Shown: positions 10,136 through 19,578 of the stretch, piece after piece
Layout: every line of letters starts with the position of its first letter
How positions within the stretch are numbered: the stretch's first letter is position 1
Source: Paenibacillus bouchesdurhonensis
GTDB taxonomy: Bacteria; Bacillota; Bacilli; Paenibacillales; Paenibacillaceae
DNA length: 64,000 nt
Direction of reading: 5' to 3'
NCBI RefSeq assembly: GCF_900155685.1
Contig: NZ_LT732548.1
Location: 829,421-893,420 of the forward strand
Translations under genes and position numbers: made by a program
Notes under the pieces: model-generated
Database searches by the model: none
Told to the model about the DNA's origin: nothing
What the model saw: the letters and a program-made list of their open reading frames with translations, nothing else

Positions 10136-10379
10136 TTTTCCATCCACCTCAAATATTATGAATTGAGTTCATTATATGCCACATTTTCCCCTGATATCAA
10201 GCCGGAATTGCCGTAGTAGCGGGTATTGTGCAAAACTAACATTTCGATACAGGCCTCGAAATCGGCCAGAAAATCTCACTGTGTTGCAATAAAAGGGGAT
10301 CTGTGTCAGCTAATTCCTCATGGGGTGTCGGTATGCTGTAGGGATATAACTATACGTTTGGTGAGAGGCTCCATGCTCT

Positions 10380-10440
10380 GAGAGCACCGCGCGCAGCTCC
10401 GCTGCATGATGGCGGTTGGTCGACCACATGCAGCGGATAG
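10380..10440. repeat. GC-rich inverted repeat element
   Basis: CCGCTGCATG (10399-10408) and CATGCAGCGG (10427-10436) form a perfect 10-bp inverted repeat around an 18-base loop. Flanked by CCGCGCGCAGCT. The loop and left arm resemble bases about 100-120 of this window, so it looks like a member of a dispersed family. Confidence 0.6.
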
Positions 10441-10578
10441 AGGTGTTTCAACAAGTCTAGAAGAAATAGGAATGCAGGAAAAATTTACGTACTTGCCCTG
10501 CACCTATTTTGCACGTTCATCCTAATGTAAATGGATTTATTGTAGTTAATTTCTGCGGCAAGGAAGGGTTATAGAATT

Positions 10579-10710
10579 AAATGGATTTCATGTCGTTAGA
10601 AGAAGAGAAATAGTCTATTTTAGGGGGATTCTTGATTTTAAGATCATCAAACCCATTTAATCCGCTGAAATATTCGTTTTGAGCATAAATAGATACATGA
10701 AATCCATTTA
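10579..10710. repeat. Inverted repeat pair of 16 bp
   Basis: TAAATGGATTTCATGT (10579-10594) and ACATGAAATCCATTTA (10695-10710) are exact reverse complements 100 bases apart. A related direct partial copy, TAAATGGATTTATTGT, lies near 10527. No reading frame spans the enclosed 100 bases. It could be the ends of a small non-autonomous element, or two members of a dispersed repeat in opposite orientation. Confidence 0.65.
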
Positions 10711-10740
10711 GCGAACATCAATCACCTTAGTAGTGACAGC

Positions 10741-10866
10741 AGCCTAGCCTGGCATACACACCTTCAGTGGCCCATTAACGCGCCTTGGTAGCATATGAGT
10801 CTGATATACGCCCTTCGTGGCACATCAAGCCCCCTAACAGCATATGAGTCTGGCATACACACCTTA
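10741..10866. repeat. Degenerate tandem repeat, period about 50 bp, 2.5 copies
   Basis: Copies begin near 10741, 10790 and 10839. Shared blocks: AGCATATGAGTCTG at 10790 and 10839; TGGCATACACACCTT at 10750 and 10851, with a diverged form at 10802; and CCTTC(A)GTGGC(C/A)CAT in copies one and two. Spacing is 49-52 bases. There is no coding frame and no palindromic repeat-spacer structure, so it is not a CRISPR. Confidence 0.65.
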
Positions 10867-10997
10867 GACGGAGCCTTTATAAGACAGAATGGAATGAGAT
10901 GCTGGCAAGGGCTGAATAGGGAACAACGGGTAAGCTGCATGTGCCCATGCATGTACCCAATTAATTTTTTTGCCGCCGAAGATTACGCCTCCATAAA

Positions 10998-11025
10998 TTG
11001 GATCATACTGGATAAAGAACATACT
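10998..11025 (+). promoter_or_regulatory. Weak candidate promoter for yacL
   Basis: TTGGAT (10998-11003), 16-base spacer, CATACT (11020-11025). The implied leader is short, but GGAGGTG at 11032-11038 would still be included. Assigned by motif only. Confidence 0.35.
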
Positions 11026-11047
11026 TTATTTGGAGGTGAAGAGGGAC

Positions 11048-12136
11048 ATGGTAAAAAGATGGTTAATGATCATGTCCGCTTTGAGCGGTGCATGGCTCGG
11101 GTATACGATGGACGGTCTGATCGGTCTATTTCCACAGCCTTTGCGCGCTTGGCTCGGCGGAATGAGCCCTCTGATGTCGCATTTGCTGTTGGCGGCGGTC
11201 GGGGCTATTTTGTGCGTATTCATGTTCTCCCTTGTTGCGGATGTCGCATCTGCGAGAATAAGACGGTGGATTGAAGCGATCACCGAAATACCTATGAGTG
11301 AAATGATGGCCGGTGCGGCCGGGTTAACTGCAGGACTACTACTTTCTTTAATGGTCTACCCTGTCTTGTCCTTGCTTGGTTCTATGGAGAGCTTCGCACA
11401 GTTTGCGATATCGGCCCTGTTAGGCTACATGGGGCTGAGAGTGGGTCTAGCGAAGAAGGAAGAGCTGTCCTCGTTCTGGAAATCGGGCAAATGGGGAACC
11501 GCTGGACAAGGGGAAGAACGCAAGCTGGAGGAGCATAAGATTCTCGATACGAGCGTCATTATCGATGGGCGAATCGCTGACATTTGCAAGACGGGGTTTA
11601 TCGAAGGGACGATCGTCATTCCCGAGTTCGTACTGGAGGAGCTGCAGCATATCGCCGATTCTTCGGATTTGCTCAAACGCAATCGCGGGCGGCGGGGACT
11701 GGATATTTTGAATAAAATCCAGAAAGAACTCGATGTCAAAGTGATGATCTACGAAGGGGACTTTGAGGAAATTTCCGAGGTGGACAGCAAGCTGGTCAAG
11801 CTGGCAAAGGTACTGCAGGGTAAAGTCGTTACGAATGATTTCAACTTGAACAAGGTTTGCGAGCTGCAGGGTGTGTCCGTACTCAATATTAACGATCTAG
11901 CGAATGCTGTTAAGCCGGTTGTATTGCCGGGAGAAGAGATTATGGTTCAGGTCATTAAGGACGGCAAGGAGCATGGTCAGGGGGTTGCCTATTTGGATGA
12001 CGGCACCATGATCGTCGTTGAAGGAGGCCGGGATTATATCGGCACCATTACCGAGGTGCTTGTCACGAGCGTTCTTCAGACTTCAGCTGGCCGGATGATC
12101 TTCGCCAAACCGAAACTGTTGGAAAAAGCCCAGTAA
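11048..12136 (+). CDS. yacL: Membrane-anchored PIN/TRAM-domain protein
   Basis: 362 aa from the ATG at 11048, with GGAGGTG nine bases upstream. Four hydrophobic helices occupy roughly the first 130 residues. A PIN nuclease-like domain follows, with acidic residues in [17 protein letters not shown] and TNDFNLN. A TRAM RNA-binding domain ends the protein ([18 protein letters not shown]). Length and architecture match B. subtilis YacL. The acidic PIN residues suggest a ribonuclease, but substrate and role are not established. Upstream of ispD, as in Bacillus. Confidence 0.9.
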   Translation: MVKRWLMIMSALSGAWLGYTMDGLIGLFPQPLRAWLGGMSPLMSHLLLAAVGAILCVFMFSLVADVASARIRRWIEAITEIPMSEMMAGAAGLTAGLLLSLMVYPVLSLLGSMESFAQFAISALLGYMGLRVGLAKKEELSSFWKSGKWGTAGQGEERKLEEHKILDTSVIIDGRIADICKTGFIEGTIVIPEFVLEELQHIADSSDLLKRNRGRRGLDILNKIQKELDVKVMIYEGDFEEISEVDSKLVKLAKVLQGKVVTNDFNLNKVCELQGVSVLNINDLANAVKPVVLPGEEIMVQVIKDGKEHGQGVAYLDDGTMIVVEGGRDYIGTITEVLVTSVLQTSAGRMIFAKPKLLEKAQ

Positions 12137-12201
12137 AAGCGTTATGATGGGAATACATGCGTCAACGCACGCAATTCCAACGGATGAGGCAGGGAAATAG
12201 A

Positions 12202-12915
12202 GTGGTACAAGCTAACAGCGCCAGCGCTGGTGTCGTTATCGTGGCCGCTGGCCGCGGTACGCGCATGGGTACGAAGGAGAGCAAGCAGTATCTCATGCTG
12301 CAAGACAAGCCCATCGTCATTCACACGCTAGAGGTGTTTGACCGCCATCCTCTAATTACCGAGATCGTGCTGGTTACCGGTGAGCAGGATGTGGAACGGG
12401 CCAGAGCGTGGATCGATGAGTACGGGATTACAACTTCAATCAAAGTCATTCCGGGCGGCGCCGAGCGTCAGCACTCCGTATACCAAGGGCTGCTTCAAAT
12501 GAGCTCAACTTGGGTACTGGTGCATGACGGCGTCCGCCCTTTTGTCACGGAAGAGCAGGTGACATCCTGCTATGAAGCGGCTATAGCGCATGGGGCATCC
12601 GTGCTGGCCGTTCCGGTGAAGGATACGGTCAAACAGGTGGATGAGCAGGGCTGGGTGACCGCTACGCCGGATCGCCGCAGTCTGTGGGCCATTCAGACGC
12701 CGCAGGCCTTTTGTCGTTCAGATCTCATGCAGGCCCATGAGCAAGCTGAGCGGGATGGATTTGTGGGCACGGACGACTCGATGCTTGTGGAGCGTCTTGG
12801 CGTCTCTGTTCGCGTAGTAGAGGGAGCTTATAGCAACATCAAGATAACTACGCCTGACGATTTGGATTACGCCGAGTTTATCCGTGGACACAAGGAAGCT
12901 AAGGGGAGAGAATAA
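12202..12915 (+). CDS. ispD: 2-C-methyl-D-erythritol 4-phosphate cytidylyltransferase
   Basis: About 237 aa if translation starts at the GTG at 12202 (GGCAGGGA upstream). An ATG at 12157 would add 15 residues not typical of the family. VVIVAAGRGTRMG is the CTP-binding loop, with further signatures VHDGVRPFV and the late TDDSMLVE. Third step of the MEP isoprenoid pathway, joining CTP to MEP. Four bases separate it from ispF, the fifth-step enzyme. Confidence 0.94.
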   Translation: MVQANSASAGVVIVAAGRGTRMGTKESKQYLMLQDKPIVIHTLEVFDRHPLITEIVLVTGEQDVERARAWIDEYGITTSIKVIPGGAERQHSVYQGLLQMSSTWVLVHDGVRPFVTEEQVTSCYEAAIAHGASVLAVPVKDTVKQVDEQGWVTATPDRRSLWAIQTPQAFCRSDLMQAHEQAERDGFVGTDDSMLVERLGVSVRVVEGAYSNIKITTPDDLDYAEFIRGHKEAKGRE

Positions 12916-12918
12916 CGC

Positions 12919-13407
12919 ATGATTAGAATTGGACAAGGGTTTGACGTGCATCAGCTCGTTGAAGGCAGACCGTGCATTATCGGCGGTGTCACGATCCCTT
13001 TTGAGAAGGGACTGCTCGGACATTCCGATGCCGATGTACTGCTGCATGCGGTAACGGACGCGGTGCTTGGCGCATTGGGACTCGGGGATATCGGCAGGCA
13101 TTTCCCCGATACGGATCCGGCATTCAAAGATGCGGACAGTTTGAAGCTTCTTCAACAGGTATGGGCTATGGCCGTAGAACGCGGCTATCGTCTTGGCAAT
13201 CTGGATGCGACGATTATAGCACAACGGCCTAAGATGGCCCCGTATATCCCACAAATGGTCGAAGTCATCGCCGGGGCGCTTCAGGCTGATCCAAGCCAGG
13301 TGAATGTTAAGGCAAGCACGACGGAGCAGCTTGGGTTCAACGGCCGGGGGGAAGGAATTACGACTTTGTGTGTTGTATGCCTGACGAAAGATATGGTATC
13401 ATCTTAA
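12919..13407 (+). CDS. ispF: 2-C-methyl-D-erythritol 2,4-cyclodiphosphate synthase
   Basis: 162 aa. Zinc ligands in GQGFDVHQL (Asp, His) and [14 protein letters not shown], and the substrate loop [10 protein letters not shown], are intact. [14 protein letters not shown] near the C-terminus is diagnostic. It forms the cyclic diphosphate of the MEP pathway as a homotrimer. Tight coupling with ispD suggests one transcript. Confidence 0.96.
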   Translation: MIRIGQGFDVHQLVEGRPCIIGGVTIPFEKGLLGHSDADVLLHAVTDAVLGALGLGDIGRHFPDTDPAFKDADSLKLLQQVWAMAVERGYRLGNLDATIIAQRPKMAPYIPQMVEVIAGALQADPSQVNVKASTTEQLGFNGRGEGITTLCVVCLTKDMVSS

Positions 13408-13458
13408 AATCATTTTTGAAGATTGGATTCGCTTATTCATTCCAGGAGGGGATTGGTT

Positions 13459-14919
13459 ATGACGGAGGTTCGTGTGCGCTATGCCCCGAGTCCAACGGGA
13501 CATTTACATATCGGCAATGCGAGAACCGCGCTATTCAATTATTTGTTTGCGAGACACCACGGGGGCAAACTGATTATTCGAATCGAGGATACTGACGTGA
13601 AGCGCAATGTCGCTGGCGGAGAAGAGAACCAGCTAACTTATTTGAAATGGCTTGGCATCGATTGGGACGAGAGCATTGATGTGGGTGGGGAGTATGGCCC
13701 GTATCGCCAGACGGAGCGGCTTGATCTATACCGTAAATACTGGCAGGAGCTCCTTGATAAAGGACTGGCTTATCGCTGCTATTGCACCGAAGAGGAGCTA
13801 GAGCAGGAGCGCGAGGAACAGATTGCCCGCGGAGAGACGCCGCGTTATTCCGGCAAACACCGCGATTTGACGCCGGAGCAGTGCGCTGCATTCGAAGCGG
13901 AAGGACGTCAAGCAAGCATCCGCTTCCGTGTGCCGGAGAGCCGCACGTATACATTCGATGATTTGGTCAAAGGGCAGATTACGTTTCAATCCGAGACAAG
14001 CGGTGACTTTGTCATTGTGAAAAAAGACGGCATTCCAACTTACAATTTTGCGGTGGTGCTTGATGACCATCTGATGAAGATCACTCATGTGCTCCGCGGA
14101 GAGGATCATGTATCCAACACGCCTCGCCAATTAATGATTTATGAGGCGTTTGGCTGGGAGCCGCCGGTGTTCGGCCATATGACATTGATCGTCGGCGAGA
14201 ATCACAAGAAGCTGAGCAAGCGCGACGAATCGGTCATTCAATTCATCGAGCAATACGATCAACTGGGCTACTTGCCTGAAGCGATGTTCAACTTTATTAC
14301 CTTGCTTGGCTGGTCGCCTGAGGGTGAGGAAGAGATTTTCTCCAAGGAGGAATTAATCTCGATCTTCGATACGAAGCGGTTGTCCCGCAGTCCGGCTGTG
14401 TTTGACAAGCATAAACTGGCTCACTTGAACAACCATTACATTAAGCATTCCGATTCCGATAAGATTGCCCGGCTGGCTATTCCGCATCTGCAGAAGGCTG
14501 CCCGGCTGCCGGCAGAGCTTACGCCGGAGCAGGAGGCTTGGGCCAAGGCGCTGGTTGCCCTGTATCAGGAGCAAATGACCGCAGCCTCGGATATCGTGGA
14601 GTTGTCGGATCTGTTCTTCCGTACACATCTGGAAATGGACGCGGAAGCGGCTGCCGTACTATCCGGGGAGCAAGTGCCGGAAGTGCTCAGCGCATTCCTC
14701 GCTAAGGTGGAGGGACTAGCGGATTATACGGCCGAGAATATTGCTGCACTGATCAAGGAGGTGCAGAAAGAGACCGGACATAAAGGCAAAAATCTATTTA
14801 TGCCGATCCGTGTCGCCCTAACGGGCCAGACGCATGGCCGTGACTTGAATCAGACGATTTATTTGCTTGGCCGGGATCGCACGACCGATCGGCTCAAGGC
14901 ACAAATTCGCGGCGCATAG
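13459..14919 (+). CDS. gltX: Glutamyl-tRNA synthetase
   Basis: 486 aa from the ATG at 13459, which follows AGGAGGGG; the upstream in-frame TTG at 13423 is not favoured. Class I signatures: HLHIG near the N-terminus and KLSKRD in the middle. The C-terminal anticodon-binding region ends with [11 protein letters not shown]. In Firmicutes without GlnRS the enzyme usually charges both tRNA-Glu and tRNA-Gln; that part is inferred. Confidence 0.96.
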   Translation: MTEVRVRYAPSPTGHLHIGNARTALFNYLFARHHGGKLIIRIEDTDVKRNVAGGEENQLTYLKWLGIDWDESIDVGGEYGPYRQTERLDLYRKYWQELLDKGLAYRCYCTEEELEQEREEQIARGETPRYSGKHRDLTPEQCAAFEAEGRQASIRFRVPESRTYTFDDLVKGQITFQSETSGDFVIVKKDGIPTYNFAVVLDDHLMKITHVLRGEDHVSNTPRQLMIYEAFGWEPPVFGHMTLIVGENHKKLSKRDESVIQFIEQYDQLGYLPEAMFNFITLLGWSPEGEEEIFSKEELISIFDTKRLSRSPAVFDKHKLAHLNNHYIKHSDSDKIARLAIPHLQKAARLPAELTPEQEAWAKALVALYQEQMTAASDIVELSDLFFRTHLEMDAEAAAVLSGEQVPEVLSAFLAKVEGLADYTAENIAALIKEVQKETGHKGKNLFMPIRVALTGQTHGRDLNQTIYLLGRDRTTDRLKAQIRGA

Positions 14920-14922
14920 GCG

Positions 14923-14948
14923 GGAACCAGCAAGTAGCAGGTTCCTTT
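14923..14948 (+). terminator. Weak hairpin after gltX
   Basis: GGAACC (14923-14928) pairs with GGTTCC (14940-14945), with an inner GC/GC pair, followed by only TTT. It may be a weak terminator or processing site. Confidence 0.35.
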
Positions 14949-14968
14949 ACAAGAAGGCAAATCAAATG

Positions 14969-14998
14969 TTGTCAGTTTTGGCGCCTTTCGGGTAATAT
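14969..14998 (+). promoter_or_regulatory. Candidate promoter upstream of the T-box
   Basis: TTGTCA (14969-14974), 18-base spacer, TAATAT (14993-14998). A start just downstream would place the whole T-box on a cysE-cysS transcript independent of gltX. The -35 lies inside the first copy of a 20-base direct repeat (see findings). Confidence 0.45.
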
Positions 14999-15054
14999 AT
15001 AGACAGAGTAATCAAAAGTTGTCTTTTTGAATTACCTTCATAGTTTGAAATGCT

Positions 15055-15376
15055 TGGATCGGGAGAAGTACGTGAGACTATTGTATTGTCCAGAGAGGAT
15101 AACCGAGGAGCCGACGGCGGCACTGGGGTGGAAGTTATCTCAATACATGCTTCGGAAATGCGCCCGGGAGCAGTGAAGTTGAGCGCGCGGCATACGCGCG
15201 GGTAGACTTTAGCCGCGTCGTCCCCGTTAAGGACGCCATGAGGGACGGAGGAGCTTGAAGGCCGCTGCTGTTTGTAGGCAGGGTTAAGGGAGTTCTGATT
15301 CCATCCGAAGCAGAGTGGAACCGCGCTTAAGGCGTCTCTGCAGCGAAGGCTGCAGGGGCGCCTTTATTTTATTTTA
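15055..15376 (+). ncRNA. T-box riboswitch, probably cysteine-specific
   Basis: The conserved T-box AGAGTGGAACCGCG is at 15312-15325. It is followed by a perfect 13-bp terminator stem (15331-15343 with 15350-15362, loop CGAAGG) and T-rich DNA. A Stem I is visible: TGTATTG (15082-15088) pairs with CAATACA (15141-15147), and GAGGATAAC (15094-15102) pairs with GTTATCTC. TGC at 15148-15150 directly after this helix is the likely specifier codon for cysteine, agreeing with the cysE-cysS genes downstream. Uncharged tRNA-Cys would favour the antiterminator. The specifier is inferred from position, not from a full fold. Confidence 0.88.
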
Positions 15377-15413
15377 GCCAGAACGAGAGACCGGAAGAGA
15401 AAAGAGGGGAAGC

Positions 15414-16079
15414 ATGATGTTCAAAAGGATGAAATCTGACATTCAAGCCGTATTTGATAACGACCCGGCCGCGAGAAGCTGGTTCGAGGTAATCTTCACC
15501 TATTCCGGGCTGCATGCGATATGGAACCACCGGATGGCGCATGCTTTCTATCGTCGGCGGTGGTTTACGATCGCCAGAGTCATTTCGCAGACCAGCCGTT
15601 TTTTTACAGGGATCGAAATTCATCCAGGAGCGCGGATCGGCAACCGGTTATTCATTGACCACGGGATGGGTGTAGTCATTGGGGAAACTTGCGAAATAGG
15701 GGATGATGTGGTTATCTATCAAGGAGTTACCCTAGGTGGAAGCGGAAAAGAGAAGGGCAAGCGTCATCCGACTATCGGCAACAATGTCGTCATCGGTTCT
15801 GGAGCCAAAATTCTCGGTTCGTTTAAAATAGGAGATCAGTCGAATATCGGGGCCAATTCCGTTGTGCTGAAGGAGGTTCCGCCGCAAAGCACGGTAGTTG
15901 GAATTCCGGGCAAAGTGGTGCGGCTGCGCGGGAAGCCGCTTGATCGGCTTAGCCATCAGCTTCCGGATCCAGTGATCGACTCGATGAAGGCGTTGCAGCT
16001 CCAGCTCGAAGAAATGCAGTCTGAAATTTCCGAATTGAAGCAGCAAATGCGTCAGGAGCAGGTGACGGAGAGTAAGTAA
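15414..16079 (+). CDS. cysE: Serine O-acetyltransferase
   Basis: 221 aa, the short form typical of Firmicutes. The C-terminal half is a left-handed beta-helix of hexapeptide repeats (IHPGARIG through [12 protein letters not shown]). It carries the catalytic His in [12 protein letters not shown] and the GKRHPTIG loop. Makes O-acetylserine from serine and acetyl-CoA, the carbon skeleton of cysteine. The last ~35 residues look like a coiled coil. Controlled by the T-box immediately upstream. Confidence 0.95.
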   Translation: MMFKRMKSDIQAVFDNDPAARSWFEVIFTYSGLHAIWNHRMAHAFYRRRWFTIARVISQTSRFFTGIEIHPGARIGNRLFIDHGMGVVIGETCEIGDDVVIYQGVTLGGSGKEKGKRHPTIGNNVVIGSGAKILGSFKIGDQSNIGANSVVLKEVPPQSTVVGIPGKVVRLRGKPLDRLSHQLPDPVIDSMKALQLQLEEMQSEISELKQQMRQEQVTESK

Positions 16080-16110
16080 TAATATTAACAGTGGCGAAAG
16101 GAACGTGAGT

Positions 16111-17514
16111 ATGGCACTGCAAATATATAACACATTAACCCGGATGAAAGAGACCTTTGTGAGCCAAACACCGGGAAAGGCCAATATTTATGTGTGCGGC
16201 CCAACCGTATACGGTTATATCCATATTGGAAATGCGCGTCCGATGATCTTTTTTGATGTGGTCAGGAGCTATTTGGAGAATCAGAAATATGAAGTCAACT
16301 ATGTGGTCAATTTCACCGATGTCGATGACAAACTGATCCGTAAAGCCGAGGAAATGAATACCACAGTGCCTGAAGTAGCCGAAATGTTTATCAAAGCGTA
16401 CTACGAGGATTTGGATGGGCTGGATATACCACGGGCAACAGCTAATCCGCGCGTAACGGACAGCATGGAGATTATTATTGATTTCATCAAGGATCTGGAA
16501 GAAAAGGGCTTTGCTTACGCCAGCGGTGGAGATGTTTTCTTCCGGACGAAAAAGTTCCAGGAATACGGCAAGCTGTCGGGTCAGAATATTTCGGAGCTGC
16601 AATTCGGCATTCGAATTGACGTCGATGAACGCAAGGAACACCCGGAAGATTTCGTGCTTTGGAAAGCGGCGAAACCGGGGGAGATTCACTGGGCAAGTCC
16701 TTGGGGAGAGGGCAGACCCGGCTGGCATATCGAATGCTCGGCGATGGCGCGCCAACTGCTCGGGGAAACGCTTGATATCCACGGCGGGGGACAGGACTTG
16801 CAGTTCCCGCATCACGAATGCGAAATTGCCCAGTCCGAGGCAGCGACGGGCAAACCGCTTGCGAGCTATTGGATGCATAATGGTTATATTAATATCGATG
16901 GCGAAAAAATGTCGAAATCGCTCGGCAACGGCGTACTTGTGAAGGATCTTCGTGCCGAATATAAATGCGAGGCCATTCGTTATTTCATGCTGTCAACGCA
17001 TTACCGCAACCCGCTTAATTTCTCGGAGAAGATCATGGAGCAGGCCGAACGGAGCGTGGAACGCATCGCCAATACCTTGAGCAATTTGCGCCACCGCTTG
17101 GAAAGCGCATCGGCAGCACCTGATGAAGTGACTCCCGAGTGGGAGGCGAAGCTGCGCGAAATTTGGCTGACCTTCCATGCGAAGATGCAGGATGACTTCA
17201 ATACGCCGGATGCCATTACTGCGGTGTTTGAATGGGTGAATGAAGTGAACTCGCTGCTCCAGCGCCCGATCGTTAGCAGAGCCGACCTGGAAGCGGCTCA
17301 GAAGCTCTTCTCCGAAATGAACAGTGTGCTGCGCATTGCGAAAGAGGAAGACGCGGAACTGCTTGACGGGGACGTAGAAGCGTTGATAGTCGAACGGACG
17401 GAGGCGCGCAAAGCGAAGAACTGGGCACGGGCCGATGAAATTCGCGATCTTCTTGTCGACAAAGGAATCATTCTTGAAGATACGCCGCAGGGGATGAGAT
17501 GGCGGCGGAAATGA
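16111..17514 (+). CDS. cysS: Cysteinyl-tRNA synthetase
   Basis: 467 aa from the ATG at 16111 (AAAGGA eight bases upstream; a GTG two codons earlier is too close to it). Zinc ligands: Cys in VCGPTVYG, Cys in IECSAM, and His/Glu in HHECE. HIGH variant HIGNARP and KMSKS in EKMSKSLGN. Co-transcribed with cysE under cysteine T-box control. The 3' end overlaps mrnC by 16 bases. Confidence 0.97.
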   Translation: MALQIYNTLTRMKETFVSQTPGKANIYVCGPTVYGYIHIGNARPMIFFDVVRSYLENQKYEVNYVVNFTDVDDKLIRKAEEMNTTVPEVAEMFIKAYYEDLDGLDIPRATANPRVTDSMEIIIDFIKDLEEKGFAYASGGDVFFRTKKFQEYGKLSGQNISELQFGIRIDVDERKEHPEDFVLWKAAKPGEIHWASPWGEGRPGWHIECSAMARQLLGETLDIHGGGQDLQFPHHECEIAQSEAATGKPLASYWMHNGYINIDGEKMSKSLGNGVLVKDLRAEYKCEAIRYFMLSTHYRNPLNFSEKIMEQAERSVERIANTLSNLRHRLESASAAPDEVTPEWEAKLREIWLTFHAKMQDDFNTPDAITAVFEWVNEVNSLLQRPIVSRADLEAAQKLFSEMNSVLRIAKEEDAELLDGDVEALIVERTEARKAKNWARADEIRDLLVDKGIILEDTPQGMRWRRK

Positions 17515-18065
17515 GCGGACGCGAAGAGGTGAACGATAAGGTGCGTGATGAAGTGCAGAAAGAGGCGTCTGACCAGACTGATAAGCCTGAGCCGCTCTCG
17601 GATGTAGAAGGCGCAGGCGGGCTGGAAGCGGCGCCGGGCGCTGCTCTGGCCCCTCTCTGGTTCCCGGAGCGGCCTTCTAAGCCCGCGAGACTGCTGCCCC
17701 CGCTGGCGCTGGCCTACATTGGCGATGCCGTATTTGAGGTGGCTGTTCGCCAGCATGTGATAGCCCGGCCCAACCTTCGCCCGCACCATTTGCATATTCA
17801 GGCAACGAAGTTCGTCTCTGCCAAGGCGCAATCCCGAATGCTTGCGCTCATCGAACCGCAGCTTACGGAGCAGGAGCAGGACGTGGTAAGGCAAGGACGG
17901 AATGCAAAATCCGGGACGACCCCCAAGAATGCGAATGTGCTCGAGTACCGTCATGCGACGGCCTTTGAAAGTTTAATCGGCTATCTGTATTACACAGGGG
18001 AGCATGATCGCCTCCGTGGACTTATTTTACAGGGCTTTGCGCTGCTGGAACAGGATAAAGGATAA
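17499..18065 (+). CDS. mrnC: Mini-ribonuclease 3 (Mini-III) with extended N-terminus
   Basis: 188 aa if translated from the ATG at 17499; an ATG at 17511 is also possible. The RNase III catalytic core begins near residue 66, with YIGDAVFE (Asp76) and ATAFESLIGYLY (Glu157). RNAKSGTTPKNAN is a Mini-III hallmark. There is no dsRNA-binding domain. It matures 23S rRNA. The first ~60 residues are acidic then Pro/Ala-rich, and longer than in B. subtilis (about 143 aa in total). Starts inside cysS. Confidence 0.92.
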   Translation: MAAEMSGREEVNDKVRDEVQKEASDQTDKPEPLSDVEGAGGLEAAPGAALAPLWFPERPSKPARLLPPLALAYIGDAVFEVAVRQHVIARPNLRPHHLHIQATKFVSAKAQSRMLALIEPQLTEQEQDVVRQGRNAKSGTTPKNANVLEYRHATAFESLIGYLYYTGEHDRLRGLILQGFALLEQDKG

Positions 18066-18131
18066 CGATGAAGTTATATAACAACAAGGGATAAGGAGCG
18101 TTTTTGCTCGAAATCCCCGGGAGGATATCGT

Positions 18132-18884
18132 ATGGACGATCAAGAATGGATCGGCGGGAAGCATTCGCTGTTGGAAGCGATGCGTGCCGGTCGGACAATG
18201 AATAAAATATGGGTTGCGGAAGGCGCCCAAAAGCATTTGACCCAGCCGATTATCGCTGAAGCCAAAAAGCACGGAATTATCGTACAATTCGTCGATAAGC
18301 GCAAACTGGATCAAATGGCGCCTGGTCTTCAGCATCAAGGTGTCGTCGCTCAGGTTGCTCCTTACGCTTATGCGGAGGTGGACGATCTTCTGAAAAAGGC
18401 GGAGGAGCGTGGAGAGCCGCCCTTCCTGCTTATTCTGGATGAAATCGAGGATCCGCATAATTTAGGCTCTATTTTGCGTACAGCGGAATGCACGGGTGTA
18501 CACGGGGTGATTATCCCTAAGCGCCGTTCGGCGTCCATAACAGCCACGGTATCGAAGACGTCTGCCGGAGCCGTGGAATACGTGCCTGTAGCCAGAGTGA
18601 CGAATTTGGCTCAAACGATGGAACAACTGAAGGAGTCGGGTGTCTGGATTGTTGGTACGGATGTAGATGCTCAGCAGGAAATGTATGATTCCGGCCAAGT
18701 GCTTACCGGTGCGGTCGCTATTGTGATCGGCAATGAGAACAAGGGAATGGGGCGGCTCGTTCGCGAGAAATGCGATGTATTGTTGAAGCTGCCTATGGCG
18801 GGCCAGCTTAATTCCCTGAACGCTTCGGTCGCGGCGGGCGTTATTATGTACGAAGTGCTGCGCAAACGCCGCACCGAAGAATAA
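18132..18884 (+). CDS. rlmB: 23S rRNA 2'-O-ribose methyltransferase, RlmB type
   Basis: 250 aa. N-terminal substrate-binding domain (GGKHSLLEAMRAGR), then a SPOUT knotted methyltransferase. Motifs DPHNLGSILRTAE, IVIGNENKGM and LNASVAAGV are the three TrmH-family signatures that form the SAM pocket. Assigned to RlmB (G2251-type) by gene order between mrnC and rae1; other TrmH-family targets cannot be excluded. Confidence 0.9.
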   Translation: MDDQEWIGGKHSLLEAMRAGRTMNKIWVAEGAQKHLTQPIIAEAKKHGIIVQFVDKRKLDQMAPGLQHQGVVAQVAPYAYAEVDDLLKKAEERGEPPFLLILDEIEDPHNLGSILRTAECTGVHGVIIPKRRSASITATVSKTSAGAVEYVPVARVTNLAQTMEQLKESGVWIVGTDVDAQQEMYDSGQVLTGAVAIVIGNENKGMGRLVREKCDVLLKLPMAGQLNSLNASVAAGVIMYEVLRKRRTEE

Positions 18885-18895
18885 GCGGCGGCAGC

Positions 18896-19417
18896 ATGCG
18901 CGAAATGCGCGACGTTCTTCTGGTTGACGGCTATAACATGATTGGCGGATGGCCTGAGCTTGCCGCACTGTCCAAGGTGGGAATGCAAGAGGCCCGCGAC
19001 CGGCTGTTGGAAAGGCTGGCCAATCATCAGGCCTTCTCCGGAAGAAAAGTAATCGTGGTTTTCGATGCTTATCGCGTACCTGGTCTTGGGAAGTCTTTTA
19101 ACCAGAGCCAGGTCGAGGTTCATTTTACGAAAGAGAAAGAAACGGCGGATGAATGCATCGAGCGCTTGGTTCGCGAACTAACGCATCGGCGCAGGCAAAT
19201 CTATGTCGCTACTAGCGATACCGTAGAGCAGCATGTGATATTTGGACAAGGAGCACTTCGGGTTTCGGCGCGAGAATTGCTGAACCAGGTCGAGGAGAAT
19301 GAGAGAGAAATCCAATCGAAAATTGCCGAACGCAGCTCCAAATCAAGTCGAAATAGTATAGATGCCAAGCTTAGCCCAGAGGTGCGCATGATGTTTGAAC
19401 GTTGGCGTAGGGAATGA
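18896..19417 (+). CDS. rae1: Ribosome-associated NYN-domain endoribonuclease Rae1
   Basis: 173 aa. NYN/PIN-like fold: LLVDGYNMIGGWPEL, then VVFDAYRVPG, TADECIERL and VATSDTVEQ supply the acidic active site. Length matches B. subtilis YacP/Rae1 (170 aa), which cleaves mRNA in the ribosomal A site. Starts 12 bases after rlmB without a strong ribosome binding site, so translational coupling is likely. Confidence 0.9.
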   Translation: MREMRDVLLVDGYNMIGGWPELAALSKVGMQEARDRLLERLANHQAFSGRKVIVVFDAYRVPGLGKSFNQSQVEVHFTKEKETADECIERLVRELTHRRRQIYVATSDTVEQHVIFGQGALRVSARELLNQVEENEREIQSKIAERSSKSSRNSIDAKLSPEVRMMFERWRRE

Positions 19418-19489
19418 ACGGACAAAATTCGTTATCCTTCCAAATGCTCTTGACAAAGTTCGACTTTACATCTTTTGGTACCTTTATGG

Positions 19490-19519
19490 TTGACGCTGGT
19501 ATGCGCCATCATATATACT
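19490..19519 (+). promoter_or_regulatory. Candidate promoter of sigH
   Basis: TTGACG (19490-19495) with TATATA 16 bases or TATACT 18 bases downstream (19512-19519). It would give a leader of about 60 bases before the GTG start of sigH. Confidence 0.6.
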
Positions 19520-19578
19520 GATCGTATTACTTGACTGAAGTGACGGGGCACCGTGCGTTGCAGCCGGAGGGATTTGTG

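Larger units (their letters stand above)
10136..11047. other. About 0.9 kb without a gene, rich in repeats
   Basis: Between the minus-strand gene and yacL I find no reading frame with a plausible ribosome binding site and family resemblance. It contains the GC-rich inverted repeat at 10399-10436, a 16-bp inverted repeat pair at 10579/10695, degenerate ~50-bp tandem repeats from 10741, and a weak promoter before yacL. Repeats are listed separately. Confidence 0.7.

Noticed and set aside
10741..10866. CRISPR array
   Set aside because: Units are degenerate and contiguous, with no unique spacers, no palindromic repeat and no cas genes.
10795..11274. 159-codon plus-strand frame overlapping the tandem repeats and yacL
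   Set aside because: It runs through repeats and into yacL in another frame, with no ribosome binding site or family resemblance.
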